A stretch of DNA of 64,000 nt from Syngnathus acus (GCF_901709675.1 NC_051106.1:3298001-3362000), one strand, 5' to 3'; shown: positions 25,641-39,063, counted from the stretch's first letter. Numbers and translations: made by a program. Notes: generated by a model from the letters alone, not told the origin.

Positions 25641-28600
25641 AAAAAACAATTCTTAATGTTTATAAAACAATAGCTTGGTAAATATAAAGATTTTCTAAAT
25701 GTATTTGTATTGCTTTGCATTACAACCAAGGGGAAAACACCAATTTATTATTCATACTCATTTTGTGCTCATCCCTCCGATCTCCACCAAGGTCAAAATG
25801 TCAACAGAAGAGATATAATTTGTCATAAATAATCTGTTGGTCAATTAAGATCACAATTATAATTCTGGGGGACATTAGGTGAGGTGAAATAATGAACATT
25901 TCCTGTATCTTCACTGTTCTCTTTTCCTCACCAAAATCAAATGAGTTCCTCATTGGCCCATGTGGCACAATTCTTTTTAATGGTAACCAGTTACATGTTG
26001 CACAATCCCGACAATCGTCACAAGAAACCACATTGACGTTATTCTTGTGTTAAAATGACAGCTATTAAAAAGGTCATTAACGCAACAAGTGAGTGCTTTG
26101 CACAGTACTTTACTTGCTGTTTTATGCTAATACAGTCTCGTTAGAAAATACCAAAGCGTTCTTAAAGCTTATTTGTGACTGGGATGCTCGCAATTACAAA
26201 CCATTCAGAAGTTACTTCATACGTGTAATCTTTTTGAAGACTTAGTCCACCCATTCGTGATAGGTGGCCCTGCCATGGCATTGCTGGCGGCCTGGAAGAC
26301 CGTCGTATAAACACGTACACGTTTTTTTTCCCCCCAACAACAGGGGCAGCCCATTTCCCCGCCACACTCCCAAACACACACACAAAAACGAGCCCAACAT
26401 TCATTTGTTCGAGCCTTTGTTTTTTGCCTTTTCTCCTTTTCCCTGGCGGAGGTTCTGAAAGTGATTACCAATGCGGTCCACTTCATTAGCATGAGAACAA
26501 AAACAGTGAGGGAAACACATTATCACTTCACAAGGAGAGACAGAGAGCTGTCTGCCTGTTTGTTTATGTTGTCGCATTTGGACATTTTCTACCGCCACCG
26601 CTGCTGCCGTCCCGAGGGGATGGCGTTTGTGCAGGAGCGTGCAACTGAGGATGGAAGACAACACAGAAATAGAGGTTTAATACAGCATATGCAAAAACGG
26701 TGCTGTTTATTCTCGTTACTGCCTTATCGGATTATCATATTAGCGGCTTCGTTCTTAAGGGGTTTAAGTTCGCCGATAAGCACATCAAGAAAATAAGACG
26801 CCAGGAATTTTGTGACTTTTGTCACACAGTCACTATGAAATTTGGTACACCTGAATGTCATGAGTCAATTTTGAAGAGCAGAAAGATATTTTTGGGATAG
26901 AAATCTTATTATATCCGGCAAGTCCTCGATGAGTAAGAAATTAAAGGCAGAAGTAGAGACTGCCTAATGTTTGAGTAACGTCCTCTGCTGTCCTGCAGAC
27001 ATTAAAGCAGGATCTCACTCTATAATCCTTTTTCCAATCACAGGTGCAATTATTTCCCATAGCTGCGTTAATCTTCCTTCCATATTTTACGCAAATAAAT
27101 TCAAATCACGTCACTTTGCAGGGGAATTTGTGTCTGGCCTTTTCATTGACTGCTTTGCGCTAATGATGTGCGTCATGTATGGGGATTTACAATGACACTA
27201 TTTACATCTGTCAAAACGCTGACCGTTGCGACAGTAGTATTAGCATTATCTTTTGATACCAAGAAGAAATTATATATCCTTTGGAAATAGGAATGTTGCT
27301 AAAAAAAATGGACTGGTTAGTACATCACAGAATATTATAACAATCCTCAGATCCTATAAATTATGCTACTTGGGAATGTCATGAGCATTCTGCTTGTATG
27401 ATATAACAAGATTTAATGTTTACTACCATAAATGTTGCATTACAGTGCAAAACTGAGCTTAAAAAATAAAGATAATCAAATTACTTAGAAGAAAAAAAAA
27501 TGAAATATCTTACTAATTGTAAGAAAAAATATCTGCCAATAGTAAAATCTGGTTTACTTTTTCTTAAAACAAATGCATAATCATGGATGAAAAAATCAAT
27601 GTCTTTAAAATGAGTGTATAGTGTAGCTATAGAATTATTATTAAAAGAAAAACATTTTAACATTTAAAAAAAGGTCAAAGGAGACTAAATGCTCGAACAT
27701 AAAAATTGGCTGGTAAAAAGAAATATCGCGACAGACAAAAAACAAGCATTTTTCCTTGAATTGAGCTATTTCATTTTGGTTCAAATTTAGTTTTTGGAGT
27801 GTTTTCCTTGTCTCGCCTTTTCTTCAGTGGCCTTCCAAGGTACTTTTGAGGACTCTTCTCAGAACCACTAATGCAAACTCAAAAACCACCTGTGCACCCC
27901 TCTTTGTCTAGTGTTAGCTTGCAAGTAGGACAAAAATGAGACATTGGAAACACAAACTGAGTAATACCAGCCTTCAGAAAACCTGTTTGGAGCCACTTGA
28001 CCCTGACTGGCTGACTGGTGAGTTTTCTGGTTGAATGGGAGTGGTAACAAAAAAAATGAAGAAAGCTCTGCTTAGCCAAGCCAAATGTACTTTAAGGGAA
28101 AATGACGTCTTTGAGTGGTTCGGACAGGAAAGTACAATGTAATGAGGTCAAAGGGAAAGACGGATGGAATCAGGGTGCAACTATGAGGTGGAAAAGCAAA
28201 GTAAATTGTCATCACACACTGGGGAAGTTGGCAAGGAAAAATGCATTTAGTAGCTTTGTAATGGAACAACTGGGGCTGCACCTGTAAAATGTATCTACAT
28301 ATAAAATCCTATGCTTTGTCGACATTCTTAGACTCAAATTTCAGATTTCAGAATATTCTGTTTTAGAAAATACACCATTCTCATCTGGTCGTTAATGTTT
28401 TTTGTTTCGCAATAATTTGCAGTAACATTTCTTGAAATATAGGACAGGAGGTATACGGAATACAAGTGTAGACAAAAAAATAAAAAATAAAATAGGCGAT
28501 GGGGTAAATGCTTTATGAATGATATGGAAAGATGGGAAAACATAAATGGAGTGAGAGAAGTATAAGCTCAGCTGTCTCTTGACCAGGCAATACAGGGAGG

Positions 28601-31167
28601 CAAATTCTCTTTGAGTCCAAATATTTTTACTGCTAAGTTTTTGTGGGACGCGGTTAGAATGGCTGCAGTTTTTTATTGTGCTTAATAACACCACTATCAC
28701 TCAAAGGATTCAAACTCAAAGAAAAAAAAAGATGACTCATTTATGATGAGCTATTTACGTTGTCAAACTAGATACTGGCTTAAGTATTTTATTTTTCTTC
28801 CCCGATAATGACAGCAGACATTTTTTTTTCCCCAACAGAGATTGTCATCAATTAAATGACAAAAAACAAATTATAGTAAAGTCTACTATTTTTTTTTGAT
28901 TGCTTACTACCAGCAAGTGTCTTGATTTTTTCTCACAGAAGCTCATACAGAACACACCATCACACTCACAATCAATGTGCACTCAACTATTGCATCATAA
29001 GTAAGCACTAAAATTGCCAAACCTAAACTAGCACCCGTGCATGAATACCACATACACACGCTACATCACTCCCTCATGTTACAACATTTAAATTCCCCTT
29101 GTAGAAAATGGAGCTCTGATCAAAAGGATCCCATCTCTGTTCTTTTCCTTCCCCAGCAATTCCTCCTATCTTGAGAAGGATGTCAAAGGTCACCAAGCCC
29201 AAATGAGAACTCTTCAGTCTCTCTGACGCATCCCCACCTCAGGCACCTGCCCTCTCCATCACAATCAATTCATTTCTATCCTTCTCAAAGAAGAACTTTC
29301 CTATCCTTCGTTCTTTCCTGCTACTGACCTTGCCTCCCCTCTTCGCTGCCCCACGTTGCTTTTCATTGATGAGCGGCTTGATGGTGGAAGGACAAGTGCT
29401 CCTCCAAGCCAGGCGCTCCTCTTTGATGAGAATGGATGGAGGGGGGAGATGGGATGTTGGACGAGTACAGGAGCAGGTCTTTCTCCTTCTGTACCCTGTT
29501 CCATCTCAAACTATAGACAAACACACACACGCACATGTGCAGGTGCCTTGCTTTGAACTGAGTGCTGCAGTCTTTTCAAAGTAAAGGTAAAAAGACAAGG
29601 GTGGTGAGAAGAGAGAGGACACTTGAAGGTGAATTTGATTTCCACATTATTTTAACCAGCCCACTCATGCACACAAGTGCAAATTCAGCAAGAAAACCTC
29701 AAGCCTTCTTATGCCAGAAACCAAGTACACAAAAAAGGACTGGTCATCACAAGAGGAAGGGAAAAATGATTGGAGATTTGCAGCTGTGAGCTTCAACTCT
29801 CGCTAAAATGTGTCCCAAAATAATAAAATCTAGACCTTAATACCTCTTATAACAGATTATCTTCAATATTATTTCCCTTCTCACACTTTTGTATGAGTGT
29901 GTGTATGTGTTTGTAAAATAACTGAACTGTGAGCAAACCACACCATGCACGATATGTGTGTTTTGTGTTTCCGTGCATTATAAAACATGCTTGCCCTTTC
30001 AGAGCAATCATGTCAAGTGCAAAGCTGCCAGCGAGATGCATATTGATAAGGTGGAGAAGATATAACAAGGTAAAATGGGCCACTGCGCATAAATAATCGG
30101 AGCCCCAATGGCTACTTCCACCAAGCATGTCATTGGCATGAACCTGCTGTAACAGGATGTAAATGTCAACTTGAGAGTATGAATACCTTGCACGAGTCAA
30201 CAGTAACTAAAAAAGAAAAGAAGAAAAAGAAACATTGGTGGCTCATTAGAGGTCTAAACACCGCTTAAGCCTTGAGGGTGAAAAAGGATGAGAATCAGGA
30301 AAGATGAGACAGAAATAACAAACAGAGAACAACAAATCTTATTGGCTATAACTCAATTCCGAGACAGCTTTCACCATCTCTTGTTTTGATTTTTTCATCC
30401 TGACGTCTGGTCTTCCCCCCCAACCAATAAGCCGTGATGTGGCAGCAACGTGGCTGCTAATGGATCTGACACATTAGGGTGAAACGCAAGCCATTAGGAC
30501 AAATGCTATGCAAAGTAACAACAGGCAAATTAACCCGTAGGAGAATACAAAAGCTTTGTGCTTTGTATGTTGATGTGCAAAATGATTAAATGGTGTAAAT
30601 ATAGAAGAATATAATTTACACTTTCTGTCAAAACAGTTGTTTGTGATGACACAATAAATAAGAGAAGTAGAATATTACAAATATCACTCAGTGTAATGAA
30701 TGTATATTTATGGATGCATATATATATATTTATCTATTAAGATTTATCATTCAGCCAAGTCTGACAGATGGCCGCACACCTCATGGAGAGCAATGACACC
30801 GCAAAAACGGGCCATTAGTGACATCACCGACTATGACCATGTACGCAAGTGTTTGTGACCACACTTACTGGACAGGCAAGTATGACTGTGTGACCAAAGC
30901 AAACGTTACTCAAGCGCCACGTTGGTCCCACTGGATAGTCAGTAGTTCAGTGGCAAGCCCTGTTAGTAATCAGGCTGGCAGGTCAGGAACAGGCGGTAAT
31001 GGACTGGACAGTCATCAAAGCATGGCTGACTGCCACCAAGAGAAAAGCCATCCAGATTCCAATGCTTGTGCTCAAGTAGAAAAGTAAAAAAAATAGCTCA
31101 ATTTTTTCCGTCAATTGTATGTGCAATATCCACAACGGACGTGCTAGGATTCATCTAATAGTAAAAG

Positions 31168-31820
31168 TACCGTAAAAAAAAAAAGTACGTAAAGCACCAG
31201 ACTATAAGGTGCACCATTAATGCAATCACAATATAATAACTTGAAATAGTGAAAACAATAACAATATATCAATAATGTTAATATCACACAACACACAAAA
31301 TAAACATGTAAAGCTTACTTTATTAGTAAACTTTAAAAGTTAAAGTTAAAGATTAAAATAATAACAAATTAACAATTTTATGAAAGTTGAATGATTTTTT
31401 TATTAGATGTATTAAGTTTGTTTTATTGTTGTTATTGTTGTATGAATAAGAAGGGTGATATTGGTGTTTGTGACTGCAGTAAACAGGCCAGGTTGCATCA
31501 AGTCAGATTTTTAATCTAGATCAAATCATTCTCCATTTTATCTTTTTTATTTCAACTTCAGACACAACAAATTACTTTATAATCACAAAATAATGATTCA
31601 TAGTTTTTTTGATTCATGATTCATAGTCTTCAGCGGGCCACTTATGATTGATTTTATGACACAATGCTTCGGGCCAGTTTAAATTTAGACGCGGGCCGCA
31701 TTTGGCCCGCGGGCCAGAATTTGGTCCATATATAAGGCGCACCTGACTATAAGGTGCACTGTCGGCTTTTGAGAAAATTTGAGGTTTTTAGGTGCGCCTT
31801 ATAGTCCGGAAAATACGGTA
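31168..31820 (-). mobile_element. GGCGCACC inverted-repeat element, copy 5 (A/B chimera)
   Basis: The longest copy, about 653 bp. The right TIR is intact (tagtccggaaaatacggta); the left TIR is replaced by taccgtaaaaaaaaaaagta. The left part carries the subfamily-B block (aaaacaataacaatatatca; taaacatgtaaagcttactt). The right part carries the subfamily-A block (ttgattcatgattcatagtc). A 28-bp GC-rich insert with GCGGGCC motifs interrupts it near 31689-31717. AGT lies directly outside both ends. Confidence 0.8.
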
Positions 31821-33271
31821 GTTTGATTGATTGCACATAATGGCTGCATCTTTATATTGTATTTTTTTTTATCAACTTTGCACTGTGATATGTACTCCTA
31901 CTAATCCAGCTAATCTACCCAGTTCTACTTAGCCTCTCTCCAATACCATGAAAATATTCTGAGATCTCAGTGGAGTATTAGTAGGCCAAACAAGCCCACC
32001 ATAGCTATCTCCAATTTGTGCAACTTTGCATCTATGTGTGCAATTTTATTTGCGTTTTGCCTGTGAGCACAGTATGCAGCCAACTAAACCTTCTCAAAGA
32101 TAATGAGCGAGCGAGAAAAAAACCAAAAAACTTTATCTTAATCTTTAAAAGGCCCGATGTGAAGCTGGAATCCAGCTGTGAACTGGGTCGTGAGTGAGTA
32201 AGGTGTTTGTGAATGCATTTCAGCATAAATTAATGTGTGTGTGTGTCTGAAGGAGTTTGAAGTGCACACACATTTTTTATGACAGTAGATTAATAGCGGC
32301 ACTGTATAGTGCCATCAGGACTCATCACAGTGTGGATCATGCATAATAAACCTCCCGTGTAGTGCACACGCAGGCATGCACGCACGCACACACTCTCACT
32401 AGAGCAACGCTAGTCTGGTTGCTGCCCTTAACTTCAAAGTTAGACATCATTTCAGCCTCCTAGCAGCCAGAGGGAGCCATGCTGATGACAGCAGCGTTCC
32501 TCCTCTAAATGACTGCTTCCTCCATCCAACGCCTCGACATTCATTAACTGTTCTCCTTCAGTCCTCAGTAGGCTTTTTCCTCCATTTTAGCCAATGCGTT
32601 GGGATGCCAAGCATCCAGAATCAGACATAAAAATAAACCCAGGAAGAGAGGGAGTGAGAGAAGGGAGCAGAGGAAGCAGTGAAGGAGAGGTCACAAAACA
32701 CAGCAGATATGAATAAAATCGGAGAGGTGTAGCTTATCTTTGCTATTATTTTCCAATGTTTCATGATGTCACTAAAATGGAAAAAATTGGAGAAAATGTT
32801 ATGGGGGAAAGAAAACCAAGCTTCAAATACTTCCATTTGTGCATGCACACATACGCACACACGCACAAAGTGATTTACTAATGGCTACTTCACATGTCCG
32901 ACTATTAATGAAAATAAAATGGATGTTTCTAATCTTCTGCTCAAAGTGGCTAAATAACACTTGAAACCATTTTAACTGCAAATTTAAAAATTAATGTAGT
33001 AATGACAGAAAATCACTATTCATAAAAGAAAGCTTAGAGCCAAAGGATAGATCAGCCCTTTTAAGTGTTGCTGAATATGAAATCTACATAGCAAGTATTT
33101 GCAATTGGGGTGCAGAATAATACGGTTTCATTTTCTTTTAGAAAGGCAAAAAATGTGTCCATTATGAACAAAATGATCTAAGATATTGAGCAATTTTAAC
33201 AATTTTTCAAGTCATATTAATTTCTTCTTCATATTTGTACACACTGTACTAAATTGCCCTGTTTGTATGCT

Positions 33272-33582
33272 TACCGTATTTTCCGCACTACAAGGCGCAC
33301 CTATTAACCTCCAATTTTCTCAAAAGCTGACAGTGCGCCTTATAATCAGGTGTGCCTTATATATGGACCAATATTGACCCACTACAGCAGGCGTGTCCAA
33401 AGTCCGGCCTGCGGGCCAAATGTATATATCTTATATATGGACAACGTTTTAAAATGGGCCATTCATTAAAGGTGCGCCTTATAATCCGGTGCGCCTTATA
33501 TATGGACAAAGTTTTAAAATAGGCCATTCATTGACGGTGCGCCTTATAATCTGGTGCGCCTTATAGTGCGGAAAATACGGTA
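33272..33582 (+). mobile_element. GGCGCACC inverted-repeat element, copy 6 (with foreign insert)
   Basis: The TIRs are taccgtattttccgcacta and tagtgcggaaaatacggta. Subterminal repeats gtgcgccttataatccggtg are present several times. The subfamily block is missing. In its place is caggcgtgtccaaagtccgg ... gcgggccaaatg, the head of a hAT-like repeat (33383-33420). Confidence 0.85.
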
Positions 33583-36500
33583 CATTATAGCTACAAAGTA
33601 GAAACAACCCTTGTCAGAAGACTCGGAGAAAACTCACACAGGATTTTTTTTTTTTAAGGATCTATTCAGGGGACATTTATTTCTTTTGTCAGTCTGCTTT
33701 CTTTTATTCCTCCTCTTCTCCTTCCTCCCCTGTAGCGGATGGAGAGGCGCCAGTAGAACCAAACTAGTGTTTTCTTAACCAAGTTCATCCCTCTCCATTT
33801 CCCCTCAGTCTCAAATCATAAAGTCTGTCACATACTGGAGCTAATGCAAAAGCAGACACACACAGACACAAATACACATTTATCCACCAGCTGGTCTTTC
33901 AGGGGGTAGTTTGGTAAAACACATGACCTCCCACGTCTCCCTGCTACTGCTGCTCAGCCTAGTGTTACCCGCTTGCTTTAACAACCTACACTGGCCAGCA
34001 GAGCTCCCAGTAGGTAGAAGCATGTCTATCCATCAAGATACAACTAAAAGCCTTCAGAAAAGAAAATATTTTACCCCATTGGGATATTTTCTTTTAGTGT
34101 GTCTCTCCTCCACAGGAGCGCAGTGTCAGCGGTGGGTTTGCACAGGGAGGCATTCGGCGTTAACACTGAAGTCTAAAGGCCCAACTAATGGCTAGTTTCT
34201 TTTCAACTTTTCTTCATTTCAAACCTGACTTGTATCATGTATCAGTAAAAGATACAAGCGTGGATTCGAACTGCTGGTGACTCTAATTAGACTCCAGAAG
34301 GGATGCTGATGGCACAGCAAACATTTTCACCTCAGATCATTTCTGCTTCCTGCGCTGCTATAATTCCAAGCCGTGGGGGGACACATGGTACGCCCAGGCA
34401 AAAACACGCGTTCACTACTCTTGAAGATGGAGGAAAAAATTTTTTCACATGAAACTGCGTGTGCGGTAAATGATTCATGAGGAGCAGAAGAAAACAAGTC
34501 GGCGTGCAAGCGGGAAACTAGACGGTTTGCATTTTCTATGAAGCCACTTCTTCTGACCAACGGAGTCATAATATCCAGGTGATAAAAAAGACAAGTATTT
34601 TTGATGGTATAGTTGTAAGAAGTGAGGATTTTTTTTTTTAATGTGCTCTGTAATGCACTTTACAAAAGGAATTGTGTGTATTTATTTAAAAAAATATGAC
34701 ACCTGCTTTTCCAAAGCATTTTAAAAAATACACACGCTTGCTTTTGGCCTCTCTAAAAATGAATCGGGACTTTCTGCCCATGAGAAAATGTGGGTCTTAA
34801 GTTAAGGAGTCCTAAGATGCAAATCCAAATAATGACACTGCAATTCTAAAAATCAGCAACTAACTAACTATAAGTAACACCGAATTGCAAGTTGCTTCTG
34901 GTTCTGTGGTTTGACCGTGAGAATTCCTCTCCATGTGAAAGTGGCTTCAGATTAGCGCTCCTATTCTCGGACACGAGACGTGTTGGTGACGGCGGTGGCC
35001 GGGAGCTGCTGTGGCCTTCGGCGCTGCTGCACCTTCTAAGAATAGGCGGCAGCATTCAGGGCACATTTTGTCTCTGTGTCGGCCCAACTCCCATTCTCCT
35101 TCACATGCCCTACCTCCATAAAAATGGATAAAAGAAACATCTCGCACTGCAGTTATTCCGCTATGAGAAATGCAGTGGGAGACTTTGTCAGTGTCGTTCC
35201 TCTGTACCTTTGTTTCCTTTCTCCCCTTCATGCACTCCCCCAGTGAGTTAATGTGGAGGCTGAATGTAACCCTGCTGGATGACATTACTGTGTGCTGCCT
35301 GCTGGCCTGTCTGGGGATTCTAAAATAAAACACAGCAGTGTGTCTGAGCCAGTCAGGGCACATACTGGCGAGGCAAACTGAAATGCTCCGACAGAGCATG
35401 CGCGCATTCGACACACTCGTGTGTGCGTGTGAAGCTGACGCAACGTGCATCAATGCACTTATGCATGTTTATGTGCCAAGATGTGTGTGCGTGTCTTGTG
35501 ATTGAGGTGTGAGAGAAAAAGAAAGAGGAGAGTGAGGAGGTTAGCTGGCCTCTCCAGCTGTGTCCTGTCAATCATTCATGACCTAACACTCAGAGCAGGG
35601 CTGGACGCTAGCGGAAGGGACAGTTAGTATTTGACAACTTCCTTTAAGTCAAGTGGGGCAAATGAGCTCAAAAAGACATATTTAACTCGGATTTTGAGTG
35701 GAAAAACGTGCAACCGCTAGAACTCCATGGCCTGTATGCAGCATCCCCATCACCTCACACAAGTGACAAAAAGATAAGCACGTTTCACTTCAACGCTTCA
35801 CACACTTTCTCCTTATTTGCTTCCTCGTCCTGTTCTTGCCTCCCATCCTCCCTCACTGCCTTTCCACATGGCTGGCCTTCCACTCCCATGTCTCTGAGCA
35901 TAGGAGGCGGCGCGGCAGCTTGGCAGGCTGTCAGGGGAGCGCTGGAGAGCTGGGAACATGCAGTGACTGGAACAAGGGTGCGTGCGTGCGTGTGTGTGCG
36001 TGTTGGGTTCCTCCCATGAACTGATTTTGCAATGCATGAACTATTACCATTTTGCAACTTGAGGCCAAACACAGAGATTGTTCAATTTCCAGTAACAGTC
36101 ATAACAGTGAGCAAACACAGCAGGAAATAGCAGAGCAGGTCCGCTACTGGCCCAATATTGGGTAGGCACTGTGAAAATGGAGCAATTGCCGTAAAATAAA
36201 ATCCAACTGTCACACATTCTAGTTGTGCAGTAAAACAAAGGTCGAGGTACTCCAAAACTGATGTTGTCGCTGTAAACTGCAACCAGTGCCACGGCTGCGA
36301 CGTCAGGAAATTTTTTGTGACATCCACTCAGTGCGTTTGGCATTTTGTGCGTGCTCTTTCGATGCCACCACGGAAGGGCAATTGTAATGATAAATTTCCA
36401 TTTTTTTGGGGGAGAAAACCAATTTTGAAATATGGCCTGCAGAGGAATGACTGGTCGAGTTTTTTAGATTCAACTCTAAGTGAAAAGACTTTTTTCATTT

Positions 36501-37440
36501 CCAACCAAATGTGTCTAAATTTGAACAAATACAGCTATTCAAAATAGATTTCACCAAACCAACACATTGAAAGTGCACAAAAAATGCATGACTCCAAGAG
36601 ATGATTGCAGTCAAGAGTCTCTTTGTAACCTTTGTAAATGTTTTTGGAACTCTGTGAATTTCCAGAAAAAGTCCGATACTTCGGGGCAAATTGCAAAAGA
36701 CATGCTCTAAGATGGTGCCGGTTAAAAAAAAAACGACAGTAAAACTTTCCTAAACAGATGTTCTTCTCAGTGGCTCTTCTATGCTGCAGGATTTCTAAAC
36801 TCAAATGTATTAGTTTGACAATATGTACAGTATATTAGCTTAGTTGTACTTAGCAATGGCAAAATCAGGCAATTTCCGATGTTATATGTTAAACAAGTTC
36901 ATAAATCATAACCAACCCACAAATTCTTCACACTGACTGTAAAAAATGGTAAGTGGGTCATTATCATTAACAGCATGGACACTGTACAATGAGATGAAAT
37001 TTGAGATAGCTCAAGCACAACAACTATTTAAGACCCATGGGACGCTGTGACTTGCATTCATATTAAGTCACCAAAGTTCCCTTTAGTCTCTCTTCAAAAA
37101 TACCGCCACATCACTCAGCAGACGCATCCCAAAACAACAACATGACACTTTGCCGACCTGCTCTCCCTCCCACCTGCCAGAGAAAGAGGAAGAAGAGATG
37201 ACAGCAGCTTTAGATCTGACATCAAACGTGAGCGAGAGTGGGAGAGAAACAGCTATGAGTAAAAAAAAAAAAAAAGGTTGTAAATGCACCATGACAGCCC
37301 GCTGAAGAACATAGCGATGCCAAGCAAATTTGTTCTTTCTCTGTTTCCAGCAAACTTTGGTTCAGCATGTAATTGTTTCCATCATCAAGTTGGGAAATAT
37401 TCCAAAATAGATGTCTGTGTAAACGGGGAACACATATTCA

Positions 37441-37600
37441 GTGAACCTCTGCTTATCGTAGGGGATCCGTTCCAGATCCATCTGTAGCAGCAATTCAGTT
37501 TTTCAGAGTTGTAGCCATCCCATACACTCTGAGAACATTGTGATAGCTATTAAAAAGCCCCGCCCCTTTACTTCGGTGATGCTCGGAATTTACTCGGATA
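37441..37600 (+). repeat. dispersed repeat fragment (GCTTATCGTAGGGGAT type)
   Basis: The segment gtgaacctctgcttatcgta followed by ggggatccgttccaga resembles a widespread vertebrate repeat with GCTTATCGCGGGGGATACGTTCCAGA. The downstream boundary and class are uncertain. Confidence 0.4.
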
Positions 37601-38446
37601 CATCAAGGTCATTTGTCAGGAAAAAGTGGAGTTGCTTTTATGATGTGACTTTAGAAAGAAAACCAGAGTGGAAAGTAAAAAACACATCACAAAATGTGTG
37701 ATATGAAGACAGAGGTGAGTTTTAAGAAAGCTCGTGTTCTTAATGGAATGTAGCTCGAAAATACAGACAGAAGCCACATCTTCTGACGTCCCCCTTCTAC
37801 TAATTTAAGTCCTTATCTGCATTCCACATTTATTGCATTCTCTCCATGTGAGTGCAAGCAAGATCAAATTCAAACGTCCTGAGTTCATTTATAAAAAGTT
37901 TAAACCACCCATGTCATGCTTTTCATATTCTCTCCAGCAAATTCTGGTAGTTGTTTAATTCCATTCTTTAGAATGCAGAAGAGCCATGTGAGAACTGAAC
38001 TGATTAGTTCCGGCAAAAAGTAAAAAAAACGATCAAAGCAACTCAAACTAATAGACCATCCCGGCCTGAGCAATGCTTTTCTCAATGACTCCCGCAGGCA
38101 GCCCGTTTAACAAGTTTGAGCGAGCCCAAATGCCAAGAGGCAGTGCGCGTGGGTTTCCATGCGTGACTCTGCGCTTCAGCACGAGAGCTTGTGATCGTAC
38201 ATATGCTTCTGCCTGTGGGTTGTGCAACTGCCAGACAGAGTGCGTGATGCTTTGACCACAGATGCCTCCGCCACCCTCGCTATTGACCATAGGCAAAACA
38301 CAAAATACGAGCCAGGAGGTAAACAGATGCATTTGATTGGACGAGAACTCAGAAGTGAAGAAACGCTGAAAGTCCCGTTTCTCTCAACAGGACTGTCACA
38401 AACACACACACACAAATTCAAGATATTTTCAAGCTGTGGAACTCAC

Positions 38447-38554
38447 CGGCAGACTCGAAGGGCGGTCCTGGGAGGAAACACCATCCTCATTGTTGCTCTT
38501 CCCAGAATTTGCTGGGCCTGGACCTCTGGTGCTATAATTCTCTTGCTGTGACTC
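38447..38554 (-). CDS. arid1b: arid1b coding exon (36 codons, ends RPSSLP)
   Basis: Minus-strand exon of 108 nt, phase 0 at both ends, with a good acceptor (tctttcttttaag) and the consensus donor CCG|gtgagt. The peptide begins ESQQENYSTRGPGPANSGK, continues SNNEDGVSS, and ends QDRPSSLP. Vertebrate ARID1B has the equivalent MSQEGYGTR....GK.N.ED....ERPSSLP segment, immediately followed by [10 protein letters not shown]. That next segment is exactly what the following exon (543-264) encodes. The fish exon is about one codon shorter than the mammalian segment as I recall it. It is isolated, with 10.9 kb of intron on one side and 37.9 kb on the other, so homology-blind gene finding would easily miss it. 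Identity is secure because both junctions preserve the conserved RPSSLP/DLSGS continuity. Confidence 0.92.
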
Positions 38555-38664
38555 CTTAAAAGAAAGAGATTTGGAAAACATGAATAAGTTAAAGGGTGTC
38601 AAGTCGATTCAAATTTTTAAGCGTTAGTATTCATATGAGTTTTAGCTCCGGCTAATTCCGACTG

Positions 38665-39063
38665 GTTTTATACTGGGATGTTTGTATATATGTCTATATC
38701 TTTAGTGTTCATCAAACTGGTACTGTCCTGTCTAAATAAATAAATAAAATAAAATAAATAAAATGATTTCAGTAGTTAACTCACAGTTGTGTACATGTTA
38801 AAAATGCACAAGTAATCATATTATTATCATTATACCAATGATACTGAATAAAAATACTGAAACAAAATCGTTTTATACTGGGATGTTTGTATATATGTCT
38901 ATATCTTTAGTGTTCATTAAACTGGTACTGCCCTGTGTAAATAGATAAATAAATACAATTATTTCAGTAGTTAACTCACAGTTGTGTACATGTTAAAAAT
39001 GCACAAGTAATAATATTATTATCATTATACCAATGATACTGAATAAAAATACTGAAACAAAAT
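38665..39063. repeat. two-copy tandem duplication, ~205-bp unit
   Basis: Unit 1 starts at 38665 and unit 2 at 38870, both with gttttatactgggatgtttg. They run in parallel through ttagtgttcat, cagttgtgtacatgttaaa and ccaatgatactgaataaaaa. Differences are a few substitutions plus a length change in the internal AAAT-rich tract (38735-38764 versus 38940-38958). The unit could derive from a retroposon 3' end with an (AAAT)n tail. It lies 110 bp upstream, in gene orientation, of the 36-codon arid1b exon. Confidence 0.9.

Larger units (their letters stand above)
544..38446 (-). other. arid1b intron, 37.9 kb, repeat-bearing
   Basis: This is the intron between the RPSSLP exon (ending 38447) and the DLSGS exon (starting 543). 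It is bounded by gtgagt and ttttgcag and contains no supported coding sequence. It holds copies 1-6 of the GGCGCACC inverted-repeat element, a SINE-like fragment (1036-1232), a LINE 3' end (5790-5886), hAT-like ends (19620, 25547), a Y-family repeat at 37441 and many microsatellites. The intervening stretches are unique-looking AT-rich sequence interrupted by low-complexity tracts: purine-rich at 7565-7600 and 14160-14470, pyrimidine-rich at 13860-14100 and 23160-23270. Open frames of 60-177 codons occur on both strands but lack homology, domains and codon structure. Confidence 0.85.

Noticed and set aside
34947-35453. 168-codon minus-strand open frame
   Set aside because: The residues are Cys/His/Ser-rich and without pattern, there is no known domain, and the end of the frame overlaps other frames in GC-rich sequence where stops are rare. 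It would also need to be an extra intronic gene with no supporting signal.
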